Assembly (NCBI GenBank): GCA_030761205.1
Contig: JAULJL010000002.1
Coordinates: 23,787,010 to 23,851,009 of the forward strand
Source: Fremontodendron californicum
Lineage: Eukaryota > Streptophyta > Magnoliopsida > Malvales > Malvaceae
DNA length: 64,000 bases
Reading direction: 5' to 3'
The notes below the pieces were generated by a model. It saw nothing but the letters and a program-made list of their open reading frames with translations, was not told the origin of the DNA and did not search any database. Made by a program: the position numbers and the translations under genes. Below, in pieces: positions 55,115-64,000 of this stretch. The first letter of the stretch is position 1. Every line of letters begins with the position of its first letter.

Positions 55115-56957
55115 TTTTCAACAACGTAATATGGAAAAAAGTATATATCAGTTATAATCATGCATTTATACTAATTCAAGATGAGGTATTAAATCTCTTC
55201 TTGGTTCTCCCACTAATTTTTTAAGATAATAGCCCTCACTATTATTCAGAAATCTCATCAAGGTATTTGTAGTGGGCTGGGATCCCTTTCAACATGTTGC
55301 AACCTCGAGTGACTCAACAAATTACAACAAGCCTAGTTGGGTAGATAACATAGCTTATCAATTGCATCCCTATGCAACTCCCAGATCAATTAAGTGACAA
55401 CTCCTTGTCTAAGCACATCATATGTGCTTCGCCTAACTTTGCCTCTAACACCATGCGGTCAAGTTTGACGCATCCGGACAACATGGCATTAGTTGAGTAA
55501 GACCCAACTTCATAACTCAAACATATTTGTACAGTAGTTTGACCTTGAGTGACTCAACAAGCCTCCTACTGGAAGAACTCTGGTTATCTTGTTATGATGA
55601 TGAATGGCAACTTTATCATGCGAAACATGTGACTCAATATAGTAAAGAGGGATTTCATTTTCTTTTTAAGTCTCATCATATCAAACATTCATACCATTTA
55701 TAATATTGCATAAAATAAATCTATAACATGCTTTCTACTTGGATGATTATGGAATTTTCTAATCTAATTTCCTTGAGCCATCAAAGGAAATTAGTTGGTC
55801 AAATTCCTAGGTAATTACATACATAGTCTTCAAAGCTTGCTTGTAATCTCTTTATCTTCATGGCGTCTATCTTCATCTTCAAGTTACAAAAATTATTCCT
55901 AACTAATCCTAATTTTACACTTTGATATAACTAATCACATTTTCAATAAAGAAATCTCAAGTTACATTTGAGGGGAGTTAGGTGAGCAAAGATCATTTAC
56001 AACTCCAGAAAATGAGAGATAAGGCAGGGCACGCAGTCCCTATTTTATTTAATAAAAACCATAAAAATAAATTTAACCATCCACAATCATATTGGGTCTT
56101 AGTCCATAACCATCCCATACATTCACAAACAATTTATGAACATGTAAATCATGCTTTAATCTCTAGTTACCATTCAATGATTATATTTGATCCATAATTT
56201 AATTCAAATAAAATAATAAACATTTATTCTAATCTCGTTAGAATAAATTCTAATCAAATTAGCATTATTTCCTTTAATTAAATTATTATCGAATTAAATA
56301 TTTTAATTGAATATTCATGTAAATTCTTATTTTGGTAATTTAATTAATTTAACAAAATTACCATGGTTACTAATTTTAGTGTTGTATCTCAACTAGCACA
56401 CTCCAACATTAATAACTCAATATTGCTAAAATCCATAAGCAGTGAGAATCAGAACGAAGCAAAAAAACCTAGCAAGGGAGGCACAAGCATTGGTTACTTG
56501 GTGTAGCCGCCGCCCCTCCATCTCCCTACAGGCTGTCTATCCTCTTTTCACAGCTTCCAACTTTTCAATGCTAAATCAATTTTATGATTTTTCAAGCTTG
56601 CGAAGAATAATTCTAAGCAATTTTAAATCCTAAAAATCATTAAAACATGCATTAAAAATCAGTCATGAAAAATTTACAAGTTTTTCTCACTAAAATCACC
56701 AAAATTGCGCAAAGCAGGCAAAACAATTCTGAATTGCTGCCAAACGTTCGCCAGTTGCATTAATTAGTTTAAAACAATTTTAAACCAATTAATCAAAAAG
56801 AATTCAGCATGATTAATTGCTGCCTTCACTGAAACACTACAAGTGCAAATTCTCACAATTTCGATTAGTGATAATCGGATCAAAATAACTCAAAGAACAA
56901 AACAATTTTGTTAAAGGTAACAATCAAAGCATAGATCGTATAGGAATAACACAGCGA
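55115..56957 (-). other. C2 leader, non-coding, gag absent
   Basis: About 1.8 kb between PBS and the protease segment, where a Copia gag of about 300-400 codons is expected. I find no capsid or CCHC motif. C1 has a similar leader at 59722-61525, with shared phrases such as GTGGGCTGGGA(T/C)CCCTTTC and TTGAGTGACTCAACAAGC. The loss was therefore likely present in a common ancestor. Confidence 0.6.
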
Positions 56958-56970
56958 GGCTCTAATACCA
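56958..56970 (-). other. C2 primer-binding site (initiator Met tRNA type)
   Basis: TGGTATTAGAGCC on the minus strand, one base after the LTR end, against the usual TGGTATCAGAGC. Confidence 0.88.
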
Positions 56971-56971
56971 C

Positions 56972-58653
56972 TGTTGGGATTCAACTCATGCTCAAACAGA
57001 GATAATGTATAATTTAATCAACAAGTTAAATTAAACATAAAGTACAACGGAATAAAATAAAACATAGAGAACACCGAATCCCTCCAAGGATCTGCCAATG
57101 AATTCAAAACGATCATCCGGTCAAGAACAGATTACAATCAAAATCTCATACCTCTATATTGGGGATTGTCGAAACCTCAAGACAGATTCTTGATGTTCTT
57201 GTTCTTGTACACAAAGCCCGCTTGTCACAAACCAAAGATGTCCAATTGTCCGGCCTCTAACAGTAATCCACACAGGTGACTCAAAAACCTTCACAAGGTT
57301 GAGATTATGTTTTGCCAAGATAATGCTAGTAGTCTAGGTTGTGAAAAAACTTCCTCCTCTTGCACTAGTTAGCCGAAAAGAAGCAGGGAAGAAGAAAACT
57401 GATTGATCCTCTTCTTTTCTCTATGCGCCGATTCTCACAGGTAGGTAAGAGAATACGGCTACCAGGATTTTCCTTAGAGGGAGGCGGCAACAACATAAGG
57501 CATATATATAATCAGGTTTAGTGTATGCCAACTATTGGACTAACTGCACTAAAGCCCTTATACATATTATTAAATATTCACAACAAGCCCACAACACTTA
57601 ATGAAAATTTAATCTAGCCCACTCTCATTTTAATTTCATTAATCACCTTTTGTGTGTGACCCATTTGGCCCTTAACATGTTGCCAATAAATATAATAAAT
57701 TCAATTAAGAATTTCCTATTTATATTTATAGATCATGAGTGGCATCTAGCAATGCATCATGACGACCCAAATGCCAAGAGAGTCATCAAGCTTCAACAAG
57801 CCTTTCATGTATAATATGTCTGTGTAATTCGATCCCTTATCAAATATCTCGGGATAGGAAGGAGCATGGTTCAGTTTCTACTCTTAATCCCATTCCATAT
57901 TAGATTTGCAGCTTTAATATTAACTCCTTAAGTATTGCCTTGTCCAAGGACTTCCATAAGTTAATATAAGCCAGATACATGTGAGATATGTCCCCTCATA
58001 TCACTTGGGGTGATGAATCCTCTCTAGACCACTCATTCATATTCGTATGCTTCATGTCATACCCAATAACACCTACCTTAAGCATCCTCGTGATTGGGAC
58101 CCGTTCATGACGAAATCTAAGTATGACAGTTCACATACAAGATGACCTGGTGTCACAAGTCAAAGGATTACTTACACTATTCACACATGAGAGTGTTTTC
58201 CATAGACACTTGAGTGAAATACCAAATGGAACTATCATAGCGGTCATGTTCAATGAACTTGTTCAACTAACAAGCACCCATATGTTATCCCCAAGTATCT
58301 ATATACTTTCAACCTATGAGACCGGTTGCATGCATCAAGTGCATGAAGGCTTAACATATGCGAGTCTTTGAGCATTGTCAATGCCCTGTTTTACAATACA
58401 ATGACCAGGAACAGTTTATAAACACGACATTGATGTATAAGGATCCTCATAATTGTAACTCCTTACAATTCCTTTGCAATGCCATTGTGTTTCATGGGCT
58501 TTATCTTCACAAGTTATTTATAACAATTATAACAATACTTATGGATAAATAAATACCTTAATTATAATTAATAAACTATAATGTGCAATACATGAATATA
58601 TAAATACTGTTTTACAAGCCCAACTAGATTGGCTTGCAGGGCTTACACCAACA
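56972..58653 (-). repeat. C2 5' LTR
   Basis: 1682 bp with TGTTGG...CCAACA inverted ends. A TATATATATGCC sequence on the minus strand (about 57500-57511) is a candidate TATA box upstream of R. Confidence 0.92.
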
Positions 58654-58658
58654 GAGTC
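58654..58658. repeat. Right target-site duplication of C2 (GAGTC)
   Basis: Exact copy of 50173-50177. Confidence 0.92.
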
Positions 58659-59721
58659 CATTGTGATAGAATTCCAGTTTTTGTCAAATGATCCAAGAAT
58701 TTTGAACTTAAATATTCTTCTTTTCGATTGGATCTAAGAGTTAGAATACTTTTTCCAATTTTCTTCTCTATTGCGGCCCTAAACTCTTTGAACTTTTCAA
58801 AAGCTTCGGACTTGTATCTCGTTTAACACACATAACCATATCTAGAATGATCATCAATGAATGTTATTATGAAGTATGAGTAGCCTCCTCTAGCCACTAT
58901 GTTTAGTGGCCTACATACATCCGAATGTATTAAGCCCAATAAAACACCAGCTCTTTCACCATTTCCTGTAAAAAGAGTCTTGGTCATCTTACCAAGGAGA
59001 CAACACTCGCATGTCCCATAAGATTCATAATCAAATGGATTGAAATAGCCTTGCTTATGCAAGTTGGCTATTCGAGTCTCATTGATATAGCCAAGTCTAT
59101 GATGCCAGATGGAAATCTGACTTGGATTATTTATCTTAGCTTTCTTAACATTTATTTTGAGCATGACCTTAGTAGGAACCAAGACAAACAAACCATTTGA
59201 TAATGTAGCTTATCCATAAAATGTGTCATTTAGAATGAACGAGCAACTATTACCCTTCATTGTAAATTCAAACCATCACCCAAGGTTAGATATGAAACCT
59301 AGATGATGTTTTTGACAAATTGGAATATAATAACATATTTTAGTTCTAGATTCAGGCCAAAAGGCAAAGATAGAATACGAGTCCTATAGCTAATGCTGCA
59401 ACTCTTGCATCATTGCCCATTCTTAGGACCACTTCACCTTTCTTTAAACTTCTACAATTCTTTAGCAAGTTTATGCCATTACATAAATATGACCCATATA
59501 CTAAATCAATATCAAAGAGGCTGAGCTAACAGGAGAAAGGTTATCTCAGTCATAAACATGGTCAAGTCAGAAACTTCATTAAGTTCTTCTTGACTTGTCA
59601 AGATAGCATCCTTCCTTACGTTGAGAACACTTCTCAACTTGATATACCAATCCAAAAAATTTAGGCTGATGGCATACAATATGCCGAATAGTACAATTAA
59701 TATAATTACCATTTTTCAACA
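58659..59721 (-). pseudogene. C1 integrase N-terminal part, pre-integrase and protease remnant
   Basis: The frame at 58823-59191 is the clearest. It has the GAG-pre-integrase motif (WHHRLGYINETRIANLHKQGYF), a zinc-binding CECCLLGKMTK and the start of the integrase core (GLIHSDVCRPL, TFIDDHSRYGYV). 59200-59512 is decayed protease. 59512-59712 matches the short pre-protease segment of C2 (SLNFLDWYIKLRSVLNVRKDA). Confidence 0.8.
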
Positions 59722-61525
59722 ACCTAATATGGAAAAAGTATATAATTAGTCTTTCATGTAATTAAACCAATAACAAGATGAGGTATTAAATCTTTATTTG
59801 GTTCTCCCACTAATTTTTGAATATAATAGTCCTCACCATTATTAAAAAATATCCTCAAGGTATTTCAAGTGGGCTGGGACCCCTTTCAACATGTTGCAAC
59901 CTTGAGTGACTCAACAAGCTACAATAGGTAGTTGGGGATATAACATAGCTTATCAATTGCATCTCTATCCAATTCCCAAATCAGTTAGGTAACAACTCCT
60001 TGTCTAAACATATCTTATGTGTTTCCCCTAACTCTGCCTCTAATCCTGTGCGATCAACTTTTTTGCATCCGGACAACACAATTTTAGTTGAGTAAAACCC
60101 ATCCTAATAACTCAAACATATTCGTACAGTAGTTTGACCTTGAGTGACTCAACAAGCCTCCTATTAGAAGAACTCCGGTTATCTTGTTATGATGGTGGAA
60201 GGAAAACTTTGTCATGCGTGGCATGTGACTCAATATTGGAATAAGGGGTTTTTGTTTTTGTTTTCATTTTTATCTTTATTATTTACGTCTCATCAAGCAT
60301 GCATGGCATTTATAATATCGCTAAAATAAATATAATACATGTATACTACTTGGATCATTATGGAATTTATCTAATCTAATTTCCTTAAGCCATCAAAGAA
60401 AAATAGTTGGTTAATTCCTAAGTGATTACATAAAAGTCTTCAAAAGCTTTCTTGTAATCTCCATGGTGCTTTTCTTGGATCTTCATCTTTGAGTTACAAA
60501 ATTATTCCTAACTAATCCTAATTTTACACTTTGATGTAACTAATTACATTTGATATAAAGAACCTCGAGTTACATTCGAGGGGAAGGTGAGGAAAAAATT
60601 TTACAAGTCCAGAAAATAGGAGATAAGGCAGGGTATGCAACCACTATTTAAAATAAATAACCATGAAAGTTAACCATCCACAACCACCTTGGGTTTAAGT
60701 CCATAGTCAACCTCATACATCCACAAACAAAATTATGAACATATAATACATGTCTCAATCTCTAATTATCGTAATTAAGCATTATCTTGATCCTTAATTT
60801 TAATTTAACTAAGAAAGCTATTTTTTCTTATTTGATTAACCTTTATTCTAATCATATTAAATAAATTCTAATCCAATTAGGTTTAATCAATTAAGTTTCT
60901 ATTCAATTAAATAATTTAATTGAATTATAGCATATCTAAATGGGTGATAGAAACAATTTTTAGTAAGACATTAACATTGACTTCCAAAGCCATGTCATGC
61001 CCCTAAAACCATGTCTTACAAGGAGTCCTAGTTGGATTAAAATCCCATGAACCTTTTGGCTGAAATAAGCCAACACAAGATTCCACAAATAAGTAGGACT
61101 TCTTTCAACCCTGGATTCCTTTTTTGTTGCAAGCCTCTTTGTTGAAGACCAGCTCTTCAATCATGAGTTCTACTTGAAGTAGGACTCTTTAATGCAGAAA
61201 ACAGCTGCTGGTCAAGGCCAAGAAACCACCGTACGTGGTGTCAATAGCAGTCAATAGCGGCTGCTGCCCGACAAGAAGATGGGACTTCTTAGGGTGTCAA
61301 TAACCCCAAAAATTGAGCTTCTTTTGAAGGCCAATCATGAAGCCCTTGATTCAGTCTAGCAAAAAACCACTGTAAGCAATTTTAAAGTCCTCAAAACTGA
61401 CCTAAACAAATCTAAAATCAGAAAGAAAAAACATAAATTTTCAAGCATGAATTAATCACCAAAACTGATTCAACTAGGCCTTAGTACAACTAACAATTGC
61501 TGTTTTAAAACTGATGAACCTTTGT
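59722..61525 (-). other. C1 leader, non-coding
   Basis: Similar to the C2 leader up to about 60900, then weakly similar (AAGCAATTTTAAA-type phrase near 61376). No gene, PBS or LTR is found. The boundary with LTR E near 61530 is approximate. Confidence 0.55.
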
Positions 61526-61909
61526 TTTTTAAACAAATAAAAATGTAATCTTGGCATTTAAACTTGTCCATTGGATGGTGCATTCAATTTTCCTACAAGG
61601 CACCTAAGCCATTGGATGAACGGGGGGTCATTTGCAAGGTGTTAGTAGTAGCATGTGGCTTGATAGTGACTAAGGAATTAAATTGTTCAAGCTTCCTTCT
61701 TCTCCTCTATGCTAGCTGACCAAGTGAAGAAAAATCCCAGCAATTCCTTCTTTCATATTTTCCTCAATTACAAATTTGCCCTTTTTGCTTTCTTCGGTGA
61801 AATGACCTTTTTGCCCCCCAAATCTAAATAAATAGCAAACGGACTCCAAATTCAAATTTTATTTTTTCAATACTTTTGAAATAATAAAAAATTAAATTCT
61901 GGAAATTTT

Positions 61910-62420
61910 CAAAATTTTTCGAGTCCATTTGCCATTTATTTCGGATTTATTTCCAAAATTGCCCCTTTTATGCACCCGAACTTTACCATTTTTTAAACAA
62001 GCTCTGAATCCAGTTTTTTCTTCACCAATCTCTTCAAAATAATTTAAAAAAGTGATCTGGAAGTTTTCATATTTTTTGGAGCTCATTTGCTATTTTTTCG
62101 GGATTTATCTAATTGAATTACTACATAGGGGACCCGAGATTTGGCCATTTTGGAAACAAACTCTGAATAAAGATTTTATTTTTCCAATCTCTTCCAAATA
62201 ATTTAAAAATGAGATTTGCAAATTTTCAGAATTTTTGGAGTTGATTTGCTATTTTTTCGAGATATATCCTGTTGAATTTCTGCATAGAGGACCCGAGATT
62301 TGGCCATTTTGCAAACAAACTCTGAATCAAGATTTTGTTTCTCCAACCTCTTCAAAATGATTTATGAATGAGGTTTGCAAATTTTCAGAAATTTTGGAGT
62401 TCGTTTGCTATTTTTTCCAA
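61910..62420 (-). repeat. Tandem block of about 160 bp in LTR E
   Basis: Units near 62010, 62171 and 62331 marked by CTCTGAAT(C/A)(C/A)A-type and CCAATCTCTTC phrases. Same family as the LTR A block. Confidence 0.72.
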
Positions 62421-62891
62421 ATTTTCCAATTTTGCCTTTTTACATCTAAAACCCGGTTTTGCTCAAAACAAGTATAATTTTCAAATTTTTTTCAAACCGA
62501 GCCTTGGGCTATCCTTTTTTAATCATTCCTCATCAATTAGTGGCTTTATTCCTATGGAATCGACCCATTTCTGTAATTCTTCTGAATTTCACCGAAATCC
62601 ACCAAAAACCCTAATTCTCGATTTTCTTCCAAATTGACTTTTCTATCAGTTTTTCTTCCAAGTAGCTTCTCCATTACCCGTAGTCAATACTTTTCTTTCA
62701 CTTGGAACCTTCAATTCTGACAAATTTGATCGTTTAAGCATCTTTCCCAAATTTCCCGAACTAGGGTTTCTTTTATACTGAAATTCTGTAACCCAACTTC
62801 CGACCTCCATATCTTCCAACGTAAACCTCGGATTATCAAAATTCTTTCACCGTTTTTCAATTGAACCTCAAATCTTAATTTTGAAAATGGG

Positions 62892-62942
62892 TTGAATTTT
62901 TTAGTAGTTGACTTTTTTGGGGTTGACTTTTTTGGGGTTGAC
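62892..62942 (-). promoter_or_regulatory. TTGAC cluster in LTR E
   Basis: TTGAC begins at 62908, 62923 and 62938, with one decayed core (TTGAA) at 62892. Spacing is 15-16 bp. The cluster lies 136-186 bp from the LTR start, as in LTR A. Confidence 0.5.
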
Positions 62943-63078
62943 TTTTTCTATCTGTTTTCTTAGACTAAGCCTCGGAGTACCACCTACAGGATGAGAAAAG
63001 CCTTTTAGCATTATGAAACATCAATTTAGGAAGAAAACGTACCTGATTTAGGGGTCCGGACAAAATTAGCTGTCTACA

Positions 63079-63831
63079 ACCCCGTCCTACAATTGCTTGT
63101 TGGGAAGGTCTTGGATACATTCAGCAGGGGCTGTACGCTCATCTCTCCACCAAAAGTTGAAATTTGTTATGGAGGGACGTTTGGTCGCTGTATCGAGAGA
63201 AGAGGACATCATAGCCTCTACATCTACTGGTTCCCCTTACATTGAGCCGAATAAGGAGGCTGTGGAATGCTCTTTCCGATCCTTGGAGTTTGTGAATGCA
63301 ATATTCGTCGCTGAGGGATGAAAAATTCCAAAATCGAAGTGGTCCAAGAATACAAGATTGGGAGTGAGGACTACCGTAGGAAAGGGCTGCAAGGCTGGTA
63401 AAGGTCTCGAAAAGTATCTTCAGGGGATGGCCTAGGCTTTTGAAATAGTGGGAAATAAAGACTGATATGGCTTAGGATATCTTCAGAAGGCCCATGAGAA
63501 TAGGAAACAAATTGAAAAGAACCGACAAAGGAGGATGGCCTATCTCCGGGTATGGATATTGAGTGGGATCCTATGACATTCCCACCAATCCTTCACAGCT
63601 TCCGCTCGGCGGATTTTATGTTTGAAGAAAAAAATTCAGATTATGTACTTATAATGATTGAGCAAGCCTTCGAGAGATTCCAGGTGAATTGGGATGAGCG
63701 GATACATGATATGGAGATCTGTATGACCAAGGAGGAAAGAATTGAAAGTGAGAATGCTAACAGGATGGTGCGACCTTGTCCACCAGGATATTGACTGACC
63801 AATTGGTGTGCAACCGAGCTGCCCATAGTCT
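63079..63831 (+). pseudogene. T3 protease C-terminus, G-patch-like region and acidic module
   Basis: The first codons give PSYNCLLGRSWIHS, the protease C-terminal motif, then an open frame with KLKFVMEGRLVAVS and EAVECSFRSLEFVNA (63097-63321). 63330-63540 is the G-patch-like region in broken frames. 63552-63794 encodes the acidic module (EWDPMTFPPILHSF... RMVRPCPPGY), then TGA, and homology continues beyond it (LTNWCATELPIVF) to a GT donor near 63832. T1 has TAG at the same place. The protease active site itself is missing. Confidence 0.78.
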
Positions 63832-64000
63832 TTAAGTCTATTCCAACGTAATGCTTTTAAACAAATCTTAAATATCTTTGCCCGAAGATATTAAGAATTT
63901 CTTTTGTAAGGGGCTTTTGTCTAAAAGTTTTCATTTAATAAATAACAAATACGATGCATTTCCTCGTTATTAATGTATCCATATTCTTTCATTTTTGCTA
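63832..64000 (+). other. T3 probable intron, 5' part
   Basis: Begins AAGTCTATTCC and matches the T1 intron (for example TTTAATAAATAACAA and TCCATATTCTTTCATTT). The acceptor lies beyond the window. Confidence 0.5.

Larger units (their letters stand above)
50178..58653 (-). mobile_element. C2: complete but decayed Copia element inserted in C1
   Basis: 8476 bp on the minus strand, with LTRs 56972-58653 (5') and 50178-51861 (3') ending TGTTGG...CCAACA, an initiator-Met-type PBS and a perfect GAGTC duplication. Coding order on the minus strand is protease, pre-integrase, integrase, RT, RNase H, as in Ty1/Copia. Gag is largely missing between leader and protease. The LTRs differ at many positions, so it is far older than A1. 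Confidence 0.9.
43726..61525 (-). mobile_element. C1: decayed Copia element, host of several insertions
   Basis: Minus-strand Copia pieces remain collinear: RNase H (43726-43972), then RT and the integrase-RT linker (48911-50177), then integrase, pre-integrase and protease remnants (58659-59721), then leader (59722-about 61525). Between them lie Tat LTR D and the Copia element C2. It is related to C2 throughout but diverged. No LTR of C1 is seen at the right, where its leader abuts a Tat LTR fragment. Confidence 0.78.
61530..63078 (-). mobile_element. Tat LTR E: truncated LTR
   Basis: On the minus strand it starts at 63078 with TGTAGACAGCTAATTTTGTCC and matches LTRs A and B for about 1.5 kb, then ends within the AT-rich middle where C1 leader begins. 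It is inserted in T3 protease. The rest may lie beyond C1, left of the window, or may be deleted. Confidence 0.78.
63079..64000 (+). mobile_element. T3: Tat element fragment, protease to intron
   Basis: Plus-strand Tat internal region that begins within the protease C-terminus at the LTR E junction and leaves the window inside the region corresponding to the T1 intron. It is collinear with T1 6430-5480. Confidence 0.82.

Overview
The window is plant nuclear DNA, almost certainly a eudicot with a repeat-rich genome. It is AT-rich, and nearly every base belongs to an LTR retrotransposon or a piece of one. No ordinary host gene at its native locus, tRNA, rRNA or CRISPR array was found. I cannot name the species. 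The Tat-lineage proteins look like those I associate with rosids such as Malvales, but that is a weak guess.

The layout is a nest of insertions. The main frame is T1, a giant minus-strand Tat/Ogre-like Ty3 element. Its 5' LTR is 27562-33003, its PBS 27541-27558, and its ORF1 (plant-mobile-domain type) starts at 26717. Gag, protease, a G-patch-like region, a probable intron, RT, two RNase H domains and integrase follow leftwards to 2009. The 3' non-coding part runs off the left edge. T1 is interrupted twice. A 5.5 kb solo Tat LTR (7812-13347) sits in gag, and a complete young Athila-type element (16558-26018, perfect GATAG duplication) splits ORF1. T1 itself sits inside T2 (plus strand, 33004-41725, 3' LTR 36986-41725). 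T2 sits in the gag of an Athila-like element, A2 (minus, 41726-43725). A2 sits in the RNase H region of a Copia element, C1 (minus). C1 also holds a truncated Tat LTR (43973-48910) and a complete related Copia element, C2 (50178-58653, TSD GAGTC). To the right of C1 are a truncated Tat LTR (about 61530-63078) and the protease to G-patch part of a third Tat element, T3 (plus, 63079-64000).

The main discovery candidate is the young Athila element A1. Its two 1484-bp LTRs differ at one position by eye. Its first ORF is an intact gag-protease joined in frame to the integrase C-terminal tail, with RT, RNase H and the integrase core deleted, so it must depend on another element. Downstream, where Athila elements normally carry an env-like gene, are a 178-aa ORF with a cysteine cluster and an intact, intronless LOG gene. 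LOG is the cytokinin-activating phosphoribohydrolase. Each of these two ORFs lies just after a strong splice-acceptor-like sequence. This looks like a mobile, non-autonomous retrotransposon that has captured a plant hormone-activation gene and may express it from spliced RNA.

A second theme is the Tat LTR family. All five copies carry a regularly spaced cluster of TTGAC (W-box) cores about 136-217 bp from the LTR start, and a tandem block of about 150-160 bp. Where I checked the block units, in copies A and B, each holds complementary arms. The four copies that keep their 3' end also share a stem-loop near it. Most other coding regions are decayed, often by Trp codons turned into stops, as expected for methylated old repeats.
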